DNA of 64,000 nt from Catellatospora citrea. Lineage in GTDB: Bacteria; Actinomycetota; Actinomycetes; Mycobacteriales; Micromonosporaceae. The number at the start of each line of letters is the position of its first letter. The first letter of the stretch is position 1. The position numbers were made by a program, and so were the translations under genes. The stretch is taken from assembly GCF_003610235.1 (NCBI RefSeq), contig NZ_RAPR01000001.1, forward strand, positions 434,001-498,000, written 5' to 3'. This document shows positions 54,079 through 64,000 of this stretch, in pieces. The notes beneath the pieces are model-generated. The model saw only the letters and a program-made list of their open reading frames with translations, did no database searches and had not been told where the DNA came from.

Positions 54079-57000
54079 ATGGGCATGCACGTGCCGGAGT
54101 GGGTGAGCCGGTTCTTCCTCGTCGTCACCGGTGAATCCTGGCCGCAGGCCGACGAGGACCAGCTCTGGGCGATGGCCGACGCGTGGGCTGCCTTCGAGAC
54201 GAACATGGCCGCCGTCGAAACCGAGATCGCGGAACTGTCGCGGGTGCTGCAGAGCGGCGACTGGGAGGGCGACGCCGCCACGGCCGTACGCGGCCGGTTG
54301 GCGGAGCTGGCCGACAGCGGAAGCCTGCGCAAGCTGGTCGAGGCGGCGGGCAAGCTGTCGCGATTCGCCGACGACGCGGGCACCAACGTCGAGTACACGA
54401 AAGCCTCGATCATCGGGCAGTTGCTCATCCTGACCGTACAGATCATCATGCTGCTGCCCTGGGTGTCGTTTCCGCCGACGTCGGCGTGGGCGTCGGGCTG
54501 GATCTCCTCCCTGATCACCTTCGGGCGCTACATGTCGGCCACCTTCTTCCGGCGGCTGATCACGTCCATCCTCTTCGGCATCGTGCTGCAGGTCGGCCTG
54601 GACGTGGCGATCCAGTTCACGCAGCTGTTCATCACCGGCACCCGGGACAAGTGGGACGGCAAGCGCACCGGCGGCGCCGCCCTGGCCGGAGCGGTGGGCG
54701 GCGTGCTCGGCCCGATCCTGTCCACCGGCTTCGGCAGGATCTTCGGGCAGAAGTTCGTCACCTCGATCGTGGGCTTCGCCGGCATCGGCGCACTGCACGA
54801 GTGGAGCACCGAGGCGCTGGCCGACCTGATCCTCACCGGCCGGCGCGAGCAGAACGACAACGAGTGGGCCTCGGCCTCAGCCGGTGCGGTCGAGGGTGTG
54901 CTCGACTGGATCGGGCACCGCGGCGGCAGGAACTCCGCCGGTGCGGGCCTCGACAGCGGGGTCGGCGACCTCGACATCCCCGGGCTGGACGGCAACCCGT
55001 TCGATTTCGACCCCGGCCCCGACCGGTTCGACGGCCCGGCGGTCGCCGACGGCGACTTCACTTTCACCGGGATCTTCCCCGACCCGAAGACCTTCATCGG
55101 CAACATCACCTTCACCGGCACGCTGAACCCTCCGGGCGCACCGCCGCAGAAGAGCACGTTCACCGGGTCGGGGGCGTTCCAGGGCAACTTCGACGGAGCC
55201 TTCGACCGGTCCCGGCTCGGCACCCGCAATGACATGATCGTCGGCGAGGTCACCGGCAGTGGCAGCCTGACCGGGGACTTCCACCTGTCGGGCTCCTTCA
55301 CGCCCGTACCCGGCGCGGGAGCGGTCAGCGAGCACACCCCGCCGCCGGCCCGGCCGGGCCCGGCCGCCCAGGCCCCCACCTCCGCAACGCGCCCGGGCTC
55401 CGCGCCGACCTCGCCACTGGCCAGCGGTATCACCGTCAACAGCCCGCCCACGCCGTCGCTGACGCCTGCCAGCACACCGTCGCAGGCATCGCCGACGTCT
55501 GGTGGCACACCCTCGCAGGCATCGCCGACGCCTGCCGGCACACCGCCGACCCCGCCCGGTGCGGCCACCGACACGACGCCACCGGGCCATGCACCGGCCG
55601 TCTTCGCCGAACCCGACACGTCCACGGCGGACACGGACACGACGCCACCGGCCCACGCACCAGCCGTCTTCGCCGAACCCGACACGTCCACGGCGGACAC
55701 GGACACGACGCCACCGGCCCACGCACCAGCCGTCTTCGCCGAACCCGGCACGTCCACGTCGGCCACGGCCATATCCGACGACGTGGCGCAGCACGCCGAG
55801 GCACCGGGCCGCGACGTCGTGCCGCAGCCCGCCGCGCCAGGCGGCAGTCCCACTACCGGGGACGCCAAGCCGGGCGGCGGCGATCGCATGGTCGTCGTAC
55901 GCGACCGGCCGGTTCCCTCCGCCGGCTGGCACACGGTTCCCGGCGGCTTCGCCCACCCGGCCGCGCGCGTACTGGTCACCACCGACGGCCGCTGGCAGAC
56001 CCTGCCACCGTCGACGCCGGTCACGGGCCGCCCGGGCGCCTCCCTGACGCGTGCCGACCTGTTCGGGCTCTACTTCGCCACGGCCGACCACAATGTGCTG
56101 CACGTGCCGCTGCGCGCGGACCAGGTGACGACCGCCGACACCGTCGCCGCGTCCACGACCACCACCCCCGCCACCGACGCCATGACGGCCAGGGACAGCA
56201 CACCCGTCCCGGACACGGTCGTCGACCAGACGCCGCTGACGGCGCAGACAGCAGCGGCACTGGCCGCACTCGCCGTGACGGACGACGGCAAGGTGCTGTT
56301 CCCCGGACCGTACGGCGGCGCCGACGTGGCCGCCGCACGATGGGTCCCGACCGGCCCGGGTTCGACCCGGGTGATCGTGCACGCCCAGCACGGCCTAGTC
56401 CGCGTCGGCAACAGCGAGCTCACGCCACAGCAGTTCGCGCAGGTGCTGTCCGCGCTGCCACCGGGCACACTGCGCGGCACCATCGAGCTGATCAGCTGCA
56501 ACACCACACCCACCGCCGGCACCCTCGCCGGGGCGCTGGCCGTGGCGCTGGACCGGCCGGTGGTCGGCGCGACGACACCCGTGTGGACCGCCGTCGGTCC
56601 CGGCGCGCCGTCGTGGGCACGGGCGATCGCCGCGACCGTGGACCCGTCGGGCCGGCTGCGGCCGCGCCTGAACCCGGACGGCACTCCCGACGGGCGTTTC
56701 GTCCGGCACACCCCCGACGGTGCGGGCGGCCTGCGCACCGAGAACCTCGGCGCCACCCTCGATCCGGCCACCGCTGACGCCGTCGACGTGACCGACGACG
56801 CCGCGCTCGCGCCCCGGCAGTCCAGCCCGCCGCCCGCCGAGGCGATCAGCTGGCACCAGTGGGTCGTCCCCGCCGGCACCTTCGGACCCCCGCGCAACAC
56901 CCCCGCGCTGCTGCGGGAACCGGGCATCATCGGCGGGCAGAACGTGCCGATCCACGACGTCGTCGACGCCAACGGTGCGCTGCGTGCGCACCTCACGGCC

Positions 57001-60000
57001 CAACTGACCGCGCTGGCGCCGCGCGGCTGGAACCAGCAGCAGCTCACCGACGCCGTCAACGCCCAGCTGCCCGACACCGAACTCACCGAGCGCGGCAGGT
57101 CCCTGTTCGACGGCTCGGGGTTGCGCATCACCCTGGGCCGGGGCCGCGACGCGATCGAGGTACGCCTGACCGCGGTGGCGGGAGCCCAGTCCCGGGCGGC
57201 TCCGCTGCGCGGTTCGGACGCCTCAGCCGCGCAGGTGTCCTCGGGCACCAGTCCCGACCGGCGTACCCCGCAGCGCACCGCCGTCGACAACACCCGCAGC
57301 GAGAGCAGCGCCGGCAGCCTCACCGCCGCGCTCGGCTACTCGGCGGTCGGCGTGTCCGACGTGCCGATCCCGGCCGTGCGGGCGGTCCCGCTCGGCTCGG
57401 TGTCGGTGCAGGGCACCAGCACCACCGTGCTGAGCCAGTCCGCGCAGACGCGGCTGCGCACCAACGAGGAGATCACGCTGCCCGCCGCCGGCACCGCCGC
57501 GACCCAGGCACAGGCATGGCAGACCACCGCGACGGTGACCGTGGAGATCACGCGGCGCGGCCACGGCACCCAAACGCTGCCGGGCGGCCATCTGGAGGTG
57601 ACCGTCTCCGCGCTGAACGCCATGACGGCCCTGCCCGCGGTGCCCGCGCCCGGCAACCAGCAGCCGCAGTCGCCGCAGCGGGGCTGGCAGCTGCCGCCCA
57701 ACGCGGTGCTGGAGACCACGTCGGTGCCCGGCGACCTGTTCGGCTCCCTCGTCGACCACGGCCAGATCCCGCCCGGCTTCCGCAAACCCGGCAGCGACCA
57801 CCGCGCCGCCCTGGCCGACCTGACCGACGCGCAGACGCTCGGCCTGAACCGCCACGGGCTGATCGTGCCGCCCGGCCACGTCGCGGGCGCCGCCACTCCG
57901 GCCACCACGGGACTGACCACCGACAAGATCACATCTCGGCGGGGCGAGGACACCCCGGCCTGGCAGCGGCCGTTCACCGCCACGCAGCGCGGTTTCACGA
58001 CCCTGACCGCCGTGGCCGGCACCCCGGTGCTCATGTTCAACCCGCTGACCCTGCCCGGACGTGCCGAGTCCGCGATCCGGGCCGGCGCCTCCGGCAGCAG
58101 CTCCACCAGCCACGACACGACGGTACGGCTGCAGGGCACCGCCGGCGTGGGTGTCTCGTTCGGGGAGGACACCGCCGACCCGCTCCACTTCGGCACCTTC
58201 GCGGCCTCGGGCATCCTCGGCGTGGAGCGCGGCTCGGGCTCCAGCAGCTCGACGGAGTTCTCGACGCAGATCGAAGCCAAGAGCAAGGTCACCGGAGACA
58301 TGCTGCTCTACCGCGTCCCGCTGACCGTGTACGCGCACGACCACGTCGGCCACGACGCCTCGCCCGCCCGGCAGATCGGCACCGGCCCGGTGCACGTCTA
58401 CCTGTGGGTGACCCCGCTGGACGCCCACCGCCTGGGCTATCCGGGCGCGCCCGCGCCCACACCGGTGCCCGCGCAGGCGACCGCACCCGCCTCGCCGCTG
58501 CCCCCGGTCGTCGGCAACTGGCAGCCGATGGCGCTGCCCGACGTACGCGACATCCGCACCACCGCCGACAACGGCACCCGGCTGTGGGACCGGGTCCTCG
58601 CCACGGTCAACGCGGTCGATCCCGATCTGCTGCCACGCCAGGGCGGCACGGCCGACCGGACCCGGCTGCGCAACCTGCAGGCGCTGCAGAACGCCGTCAC
58701 CCAGTCCCACCTGCGCGGCAACTGGCGCACCCTGCTGGAGTCGGGGATCCGGGTGTCGCTGGAACGGCCCTCCGACATCGTCCACGACACCATGCGGGCC
58801 TCGCAGCACGTCTCCATCGTGATCAGCGCCGCACTCACCTCACCGCTCACCGCCGACAACGCTCTCATCCCCGGCACGCAGATCGAGGAGACGACCCGGG
58901 CCGGCCAGGCGCACACCGACGGACGCTCGGTCAGCCTCGGCGCGCGCGCCGGGGCGCAGGCGCAGGCAGGCATGAGCACCGGCCGGGCGAGCACCGCCGC
59001 CAGCAAGGTCCGGGCGTTCTTCATCCGGTTCGGGGCCGTCATGTCGTGGCGGCACCAGCGGTCGCTGTCCGGCGGCACCGCCCCCGCCACCGGCCACCTG
59101 ACCAAGGTCGACCGTTCACTGCGCGCACACAGCGCCGACCTGGCGTTCTCGGTGCGCGCCGAGTACGCCGACCGGCCACGCACCCTCAACGCCGTCGCCA
59201 ACCCCGTACCGGGCAGATTCCACCAGGTCACCGTGCCCGGCCCCGCCCTGACCGTGGCCGACGGGTTCCGGGTCGGGCTGCCCGAGTTCGACCAGGTGCA
59301 CCCGCTCGTACCGGCCGGCGGGCCGCCCCGGGTGGAGATCGTCGACACCGCTGCCGCCCCGCCCCCGGGGACGGTCAGCATCCAGGGCCCGCACCAGTTC
59401 CTCGACGCGCACGTCGCCGGCGACGCCCTGTTCACCGCCGCAGACATCGCCCTGGGCGAGGCCATCACCCGCGAGCAGCCAGGACCCGGGCCACGCACGG
59501 CACGCGGCCGCGTCGGCCGGCTGTGGAGCGGCTGGCGCAGCACCGCAGGCGTGCGCTCGACCAGCGGGCAGACCTACACCTACGAGTCCACGGCGGTGAC
59601 CGAGCCGGGCTCGCCCGCCGAGCTGGCCGTCCGCAACCGGCTCACCCCGGACGCGATCCGCTCCGCGCTCGACGTGTACGAACGCGGCGGCGGCCCCGCG
59701 ACCGTGCTGCGCGGCGGCACCTTCACCGACATGGTCGGCGACCTCACCATGACCGTGCAGCTGGCCAACCCCCGCCGCGCGCTGACCGCCAACACCGGCT
59801 ACAGCATCTACGACTCCGCGGAACTCACCGACAAGTCCGAATCAGGCCGCCGCAAGGAGAGCGGCTGGGACGTCACCGCCGCCGTCCAGATGAACAGTGA
59901 GGCAGCCCCCACCAGCACCACCGACCCCCGCGGCGTGCACCGGGTCACCGCCATGCCGCAGGTCGGTTACAGCAGTCGCACGGGTGAGCGCAACGAGACC

Positions 60001-63000
60001 GAGAACGTGCACGGCATCGCCCGCCGCGAGGTGGTGGAGAACGAGGTCAGCACCGCGATGCTCGCCGACCTGGTCGTCACGTTCACCGGCGGCCTGTCCG
60101 CGAAGAACGTCATCGCCTCCTCGCACACCCCGGACGTGACCGTGCGCGTCACCGCCCCGGACTCGTTGCTGTTCCTGGTGACCGAGGCCGAAGCGGCCCG
60201 GCTGGTGGCGGTCGCGAACCAGCAGCCCGCACCGGCCGCGCCCGCGGCGGCTCCGGCGGCGACCCGGATGCCGCCGTTCCTGCGCCGGATGCTGGGGCTG
60301 GGTGTGGTGCACCGGGCGGTGCCGCCGCACGACCCGGTGCCGCCACCCCCGAACGCCCCGCCCGGCACCCCGCCGCAGCCGTCGCTGCGCGACCGGTTCG
60401 CCGACTCGCTGCCCCAGGACGTGCCGGCGCGCATCCGCGAGCGGGCCGCCGACGTCGCCGCGGATCTCATCACCCTGCAGCGGCTCAAACCGACCATCGA
60501 CGGCCTCTACGACGCGGGTGTGTCGGACACGTTCACCATCGACGGCGTACTGTACCGCGACGAGGTCAAGGTCGTGGTCCAGGCGGCCGCGAGCAACCAC
60601 CGCCCGGCCGCCGAACAGGTCCCCGGCGCGCTGCGCGCGTCGCTGTTCAGTTCGGCGGCCACCGGCACCAGATGGCAGCGGTTCCGCCAGCGGGTGACCG
60701 GGTTGAGCGTGCCCGCGTTCTACGGCGGCGGCTCCCGGCTCACGACCGGCGAGGGCTCCAGCACCGGCCTGCAGTCGCTGCCGCTGGGCCTGACGGCGGC
60801 AGTCAACAAGGTGCGCCACTGGTCGCGGCTGAAGGCCGCCAGCCGCAACACCTCCGGCTACGTGGAGAAGTCCGGGCCGCTGACCGGCGTCGACACCGAC
60901 CATGCGTACACGGTGACCGTCACCCGCCAGCGCGTGTCGACGAAACTGGGCGTGGCCACCATCGCGGTCGGCGCCGCGACGCATCTGCTCGCCGGCGTAC
61001 GCCGCCAGGTCTGGCCCGGCACCCCGGTCGTGCAGCACAACGCGGTCACCGTCGCCGTGCCGGTCACCTCGACCGACCGTCCCCCGGAGCTCGCCGGCAG
61101 GCTCGGCACCATCGGCCAGGCCACCCCCGGCCAGGACACCGCGCCCGCGCTGACGCACACCCCGGGCGGGGACGGCACCACACCGGCCTGGGCCCTGCCG
61201 CCCGGGACCTCGTACTCGCTGGAGGGGGTGGTCGCGGGAGCAGCGCTGCGCGACGCGGTCACCCGCGCGTTCACCCCCGCCGGGGGCCGCACGCCGCGCC
61301 TGCTGACCGACTACGTCACCGACCTCGTCCTGGACCGGATCACCGGCGGCGAGACGATGCTGCCGCGGGTGCGCACCATGCTCGACGGCGAGCTGCGTTC
61401 GGGTGACCTGTTCGACGACTCCGGGCTCGTCGTCCAGCTCGGCGGTTTCCGGGTCACCGCACGGCTGCACGGCAGACCGCTGCTGCTGTCCACCAGCACC
61501 ACGGTGGAGCAGGAGGCGCAGCACGAGGTCGGCGAGATCGAACGCGAGTCCGGCTCGTCGGGCCTGGACGTCAACGCCGGCGCCGCAGGGGTGCGCGGTG
61601 GCGCGGTCATCGGCGGCCAGCCCGACACCGACGCCGCCCGGCGGGCGTTCGACTGGCAGCCCAACGAGGTGCTGGGCGACATCGCACCCGGTTCCGGCGG
61701 CCGCGACAGCGCCTCGTCCGGTGACGGCCTCAGCGGCGGCACGAAGATCAAACAAAAGAACCGATCCTGGGTGTACGGCGTCGACCTGGCCCTCTACGTC
61801 GAACCCGACCAGATCGACGGCCACCTGCCCGTGGTCGAGGGACGGCTGCCGGTGACCCCGGCGTCGGTGGTCGTCGACTGGGGCGCCCAGCTGCGCCTGT
61901 GGGCCGGCGACGTCGAAGCGATGGGCATGTTCGGCTGGCGCGAACGCCTCGGCGACCCCGCGGACCTCACCGGCGTCGCCGTCGATCCCGGCACCCACCT
62001 GGCGGTCGTCAACGGACAGCTGCACCTGGCGCCGGGCGCCGGGGCGCCGGTCGGGGACATCACCGCCCTGCCCTCGGACTCCGACGCGGTCCTGGTCGTC
62101 GACGCCGGGGTGACCGACGCACAGGCCGCCACGTTCGTGAACGCGCTCCCGGCCCCGTCGCGGCCGCCGGCGATCCGCGCGGACGCCCATACCCCCGCGC
62201 AGGCGGCGACCCTGGCGACCGCGACCGGCGTGCCGGTCGTCGTGGCCAACGGTGCGCGTGCCCTCGCCCCGAACCAGGGCGTGACCGTCCCCGCCGGAGT
62301 CGACCGGGCACGCGATCCCGGCTGGCCGGCGCTCGTCGAGGAGATCCGCCACACGCCCCACCACAACGGACCTGTCACGACCGCGCCGACGAGCGTGCGC
62401 CCGGTCGACGCCTGGATGCGGCCCGGCCACGGCTTCACCCCGGTGCCGGGCAACCCCACCGTGTTCGCCCTGGCCGCACACCCCGGCGTCCTGGTCGAGG
62501 CGACCGCCTCGGGCCTGTGGATCCGCCCCGCGGCCGGACCTGGCGCCGCCGACACCCGCACCGCGCACGACGCCCCGGCCGTCCCCGCCGGCCCGGTGCT
62601 GCGGGTACAGGCCGACAACCAGCCCCTGCACGACGCCGCCGACCACGTGCTGGCCCACCTCCACCGAGACCTGGCCCGGCAGGCGATGGTCCACCGGCCG
62701 AACCCCCCGGCGGGCGCCGACCAGCTCGTCCCCGCCGCGGCATGGACCGACCGCGACCACCTCGACACCCGCCACCAGGCCGCCGCGGACATCGACCGCC
62801 CCGACCCGGTCGGCGGGCGTACCCCCCGCCAGCTCGTCACCGACGCCGCCACGACCGCCACCGCCGTACGCGACTGGCTCACGCCACCGGCACCCGCCCA
62901 GCCCACGCCGCGCGACGTCGCCGACACCGCGATCGCCGCCTACGCCGCCGAGATGCGCCGACGCCGCCAGGACTGGGACACCGCGTTCGCCGCGCTCGCA

Positions 63001-64000
63001 CCGGAGGCCACCCCTGCCCAGTTGCAGGCCGTCCGCGACGCCGCCGCGCGGCTGGACCCCGACCAGCCCGCCAACGCGACTCTGCGGGGGCTGCGAGACA
63101 CCGCACAGGTTGCCGTCGACGACCTCGCCACACTGCGCGACCAGGCCCGCGCGCACAGCCAGACCCTCGCCGGTCATCAGGGCGCCGTCGCGGGCATCCA
63201 GCGCCAGTTGGCCACCTACCAGCAGGCCGCCACGGCCGCGGTCGGTTCCGTGACCGCGGCGGTCAACGCCGGGCGCCCACCCGGCACCCCACCGGCGCAG
63301 CGCGCCGCCGACCTGATCACCGAGGCCGGCAACGCACAGGCGGAGGCGGACGGGTTCGTCGCGACCGCCGCCGACCTGGCTGCCCAGCGCCGTGCCGCCG
63401 ACGCCGCCGCGCTCGGCCACGGCAACGCGCACACCGCGACCGCCGCCGCGATGGCAGGAGTCGCCCCCGTCGACGCCGCCGCGCTCCTGTCCGCCCACCA
63501 CGGCCTCCTCGACGTCGCCGACCCCGCCAGCCGGGACGCCTACCGGCGCACCCAGGAGAACCTCGAATCGGCGACCACCCGGCGCGACGGCCTCAACGGT
63601 GCACAGTCCGAACAGCGGGACACCGTCAACCAGGCAGCCGCCGCCTGGGCCGCTCAGGTCACCGCGTTCACCACCGCCGCACCCGGTCACGACACCGCCC
63701 GCACCGAGGTCGGCACGACACTCGACGGGCTGCGCGACCGTATCCGCGACTACGACGCCGCGAACCTGGGCAGCTCCCGGCTGACCACCGCCGGCACGAA
63801 CACCGCGGGCCTCAACCGGGCCGCCGACCAGCTCGCCGACAGGTTGACCGAAGTCGACACCGCCAGGCAGCAACTGCATGACGCCCTCACCGCCGCGGAC
63901 CTCGACGTCGACGCCGTCACCTCCGCACTCGCCGCCGTGACCGGTGCCCGCCGACACGTCGAGACAGCGGCGGCCGCGCTCACCACGGCCGTACGGAACG
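54079..64000 (+). CDS. Second giant CpnT-like protein, partial (at least 3307 residues)
   Basis: The frame is open from the ATG at 54079 to the window end and continues beyond it. Residues 1-350 are closely similar to the head of giant protein 1 (WPQADEDQLWAMADAW; DWEGDAATAVRGRL with the WxG turn; LLPWVSFPPTSAWASGWIS). A variable Pro/Thr linker with 66-bp repeats follows (about 498-563), then an alpha/beta module with LISCNTTPTAGTLAGALAVA, several large beta-rich modules (about 970-2550), another module ending TASGLWIRP, and a long helical, coiled-coil-like stretch at the end of the window. No catalytic toxin domain is seen in the visible part; it may lie beyond. Its start ATG-GGC-ATG parallels giant protein 1. 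The reading frame was checked at several points and holds. Confidence 0.88.
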   Translation, partial: MGMHVPEWVSRFFLVVTGESWPQADEDQLWAMADAWAAFETNMAAVETEIAELSRVLQSGDWEGDAATAVRGRLAELADSGSLRKLVEAAGKLSRFADDAGTNVEYTKASIIGQLLILTVQIIMLLPWVSFPPTSAWASGWISSLITFGRYMSATFFRRLITSILFGIVLQVGLDVAIQFTQLFITGTRDKWDGKRTGGAALAGAVGGVLGPILSTGFGRIFGQKFVTSIVGFAGIGALHEWSTEALADLILTGRREQNDNEWASASAGAVEGVLDWIGHRGGRNSAGAGLDSGVGDLDIPGLDGNPFDFDPGPDRFDGPAVADGDFTFTGIFPDPKTFIGNITFTGTLNPPGAPPQKSTFTGSGAFQGNFDGAFDRSRLGTRNDMIVGEVTGSGSLTGDFHLSGSFTPVPGAGAVSEHTPPPARPGPAAQAPTSATRPGSAPTSPLASGITVNSPPTPSLTPASTPSQASPTSGGTPSQASPTPAGTPPTPPGAATDTTPPGHAPAVFAEPDTSTADTDTTPPAHAPAVFAEPDTSTADTDTTPPAHAPAVFAEPGTSTSATAISDDVAQHAEAPGRDVVPQPAAPGGSPTTGDAKPGGGDRMVVVRDRPVPSAGWHTVPGGFAHPAARVLVTTDGRWQTLPPSTPVTGRPGASLTRADLFGLYFATADHNVLHVPLRADQVTTADTVAASTTTTPATDAMTARDSTPVPDTVVDQTPLTAQTAAALAALAVTDDGKVLFPGPYGGADVAAARWVPTGPGSTRVIVHAQHGLVRVGNSELTPQQFAQVLSALPPGTLRGTIELISCNTTPTAGTLAGALAVALDRPVVGATTPVWTAVGPGAPSWARAIAATVDPSGRLRPRLNPDGTPDGRFVRHTPDGAGGLRTENLGATLDPATADAVDVTDDAALAPRQSSPPPAEAISWHQWVVPAGTFGPPRNTPALLREPGIIGGQNVPIHDVVDANGALRAHLTAQLTALAPRGWNQQQLTDAVNAQLPDTELTERGRSLFDGSGLRITLGRGRDAIEVRLTAVAGAQSRAAPLRGSDASAAQVSSGTSPDRRTPQRTAVDNTRSESSAGSLTAALGYSAVGVSDVPIPAVRAVPLGSVSVQGTSTTVLSQSAQTRLRTNEEITLPAAGTAATQAQAWQTTATVTVEITRRGHGTQTLPGGHLEVTVSALNAMTALPAVPAPGNQQPQSPQRGWQLPPNAVLETTSVPGDLFGSLVDHGQIPPGFRKPGSDHRAALADLTDAQTLGLNRHGLIVPPGHVAGAATPATTGLTTDKITSRRGEDTPAWQRPFTATQRGFTTLTAVAGTPVLMFNPLTLPGRAESAIRAGASGSSSTSHDTTVRLQGTAGVGVSFGEDTADPLHFGTFAASGILGVERGSGSSSSTEFSTQIEAKSKVTGDMLLYRVPLTVYAHDHVGHDASPARQIGTGPVHVYLWVTPLDAHRLGYPGAPAPTPVPAQATAPASPLPPVVGNWQPMALPDVRDIRTTADNGTRLWDRVLATVNAVDPDLLPRQGGTADRTRLRNLQALQNAVTQSHLRGNWRTLLESGIRVSLERPSDIVHDTMRASQHVSIVISAALTSPLTADNALIPGTQIEETTRAGQAHTDGRSVSLGARAGAQAQAGMSTGRASTAASKVRAFFIRFGAVMSWRHQRSLSGGTAPATGHLTKVDRSLRAHSADLAFSVRAEYADRPRTLNAVANPVPGRFHQVTVPGPALTVADGFRVGLPEFDQVHPLVPAGGPPRVEIVDTAAAPPPGTVSIQGPHQFLDAHVAGDALFTAADIALGEAITREQPGPGPRTARGRVGRLWSGWRSTAGVRSTSGQTYTYESTAVTEPGSPAELAVRNRLTPDAIRSALDVYERGGGPATVLRGGTFTDMVGDLTMTVQLANPRRALTANTGYSIYDSAELTDKSESGRRKESGWDVTAAVQMNSEAAPTSTTDPRGVHRVTAMPQVGYSSRTGERNETENVHGIARREVVENEVSTAMLADLVVTFTGGLSAKNVIASSHTPDVTVRVTAPDSLLFLVTEAEAARLVAVANQQPAPAAPAAAPAATRMPPFLRRMLGLGVVHRAVPPHDPVPPPPNAPPGTPPQPSLRDRFADSLPQDVPARIRERAADVAADLITLQRLKPTIDGLYDAGVSDTFTIDGVLYRDEVKVVVQAAASNHRPAAEQVPGALRASLFSSAATGTRWQRFRQRVTGLSVPAFYGGGSRLTTGEGSSTGLQSLPLGLTAAVNKVRHWSRLKAASRNTSGYVEKSGPLTGVDTDHAYTVTVTRQRVSTKLGVATIAVGAATHLLAGVRRQVWPGTPVVQHNAVTVAVPVTSTDRPPELAGRLGTIGQATPGQDTAPALTHTPGGDGTTPAWALPPGTSYSLEGVVAGAALRDAVTRAFTPAGGRTPRLLTDYVTDLVLDRITGGETMLPRVRTMLDGELRSGDLFDDSGLVVQLGGFRVTARLHGRPLLLSTSTTVEQEAQHEVGEIERESGSSGLDVNAGAAGVRGGAVIGGQPDTDAARRAFDWQPNEVLGDIAPGSGGRDSASSGDGLSGGTKIKQKNRSWVYGVDLALYVEPDQIDGHLPVVEGRLPVTPASVVVDWGAQLRLWAGDVEAMGMFGWRERLGDPADLTGVAVDPGTHLAVVNGQLHLAPGAGAPVGDITALPSDSDAVLVVDAGVTDAQAATFVNALPAPSRPPAIRADAHTPAQAATLATATGVPVVVANGARALAPNQGVTVPAGVDRARDPGWPALVEEIRHTPHHNGPVTTAPTSVRPVDAWMRPGHGFTPVPGNPTVFALAAHPGVLVEATASGLWIRPAAGPGAADTRTAHDAPAVPAGPVLRVQADNQPLHDAADHVLAHLHRDLARQAMVHRPNPPAGADQLVPAAAWTDRDHLDTRHQAAADIDRPDPVGGRTPRQLVTDAATTATAVRDWLTPPAPAQPTPRDVADTAIAAYAAEMRRRRQDWDTAFAALAPEATPAQLQAVRDAAARLDPDQPANATLRGLRDTAQVAVDDLATLRDQARAHSQTLAGHQGAVAGIQRQLATYQQAATAAVGSVTAAVNAGRPPGTPPAQRAADLITEAGNAQAEADGFVATAADLAAQRRAADAAALGHGNAHTATAAAMAGVAPVDAAALLSAHHGLLDVADPASRDAYRRTQENLESATTRRDGLNGAQSEQRDTVNQAAAAWAAQVTAFTTAAPGHDTARTEVGTTLDGLRDRIRDYDAANLGSSRLTTAGTNTAGLNRAADQLADRLTEVDTARQQLHDALTAADLDVDAVTSALAAVTGARRHVETAAAALTTAVRN
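55570..55767 (+). repeat. Three 66-bp tandem repeats in giant gene 2
   Basis: Three in-frame copies of a 22-residue unit starting DTTPPAHAPAVFAEP; the second is almost identical at DNA level to the first and the third diverges at its end. It marks a recent tandem duplication in the linker after the WXG head. Confidence 0.9.

Noticed and set aside
59842..63957. Very long minus-strand open frame (1371 codons) opposite the second giant gene
   Set aside because: It has low-complexity Gly/Arg/Val composition and no domain pattern, and lies antisense to a frame with clear homology to giant protein 1. It is a product of high GC.

Overview
The window is very GC-rich, uses GTG starts freely and packs its genes tightly. 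Its gene families (type VII secretion, MsiK-like sugar ABC genes, an ECF sigma factor, a LAL regulator) point to a filamentous actinobacterium, most likely of the Micromonosporaceae. This placement is inferred from gene content and style only. No rRNA, tRNA, CRISPR array, transposase or attachment site was seen.

Left part, about 1-15 kb: ordinary chromosomal functions. There is a short GGDEF protein with a degenerate HGDEF motif, then an autoregulated-looking MarR/ABC exporter operon with a perfect palindrome at its start. Next come a membrane-PAS-GGDEF protein and a P-loop kinase. On the minus strand follow a zinc-binding anti-sigma protein, trehalose synthase (treS), an ECF sigma factor, and a sugar ABC operon in the order ATPase, binding lipoprotein, permease, permease. 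One of the permeases carries an extra extracellular Ig/SdrD-B-like insert. A HemD-like protein fused to a winged helix (NnaR type) is read the other way.

Middle, 15-22 kb: a 763-residue protein sharing a module with the giant proteins and ending in an ADP-ribosyltransferase-like region. It is followed by a membrane-anchored ricin-B lectin, a LuxR-type LAL ATPase regulator and a NarL-like response regulator lacking its phospho-acceptor Asp.

Right part, 22-64 kb: a type VII secretion (ESX-like) island. The core is eccD-eccB on the minus strand and eccC on the plus strand, divergently transcribed, followed by a mycosin gene (mycP) and a beta-helix/double-AAA EccA-like gene. The mycosin is frameshifted and has also lost its catalytic Ser. 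Downstream of eccB lie two WXG100 proteins, an EspC-like small protein, a PPE-like Pro/Gly-rich protein and a YbaB-like protein. The core is bracketed by two outward-facing cassettes. Each has a small MARQLKV-type helical protein directly ahead of a giant CpnT-like protein (5266 residues on the left; at least 3307 on the right, running off the window). A 16-bp imperfect palindrome, TGGGCCTGSGGACCCA-like, recurs in the upstream regions of the island and is a candidate shared operator.

The likely picture is a secretion machine that exports very large WXG-headed proteins together with small helical partners. At least one essential-looking component, the protease, is decayed in this sequence.
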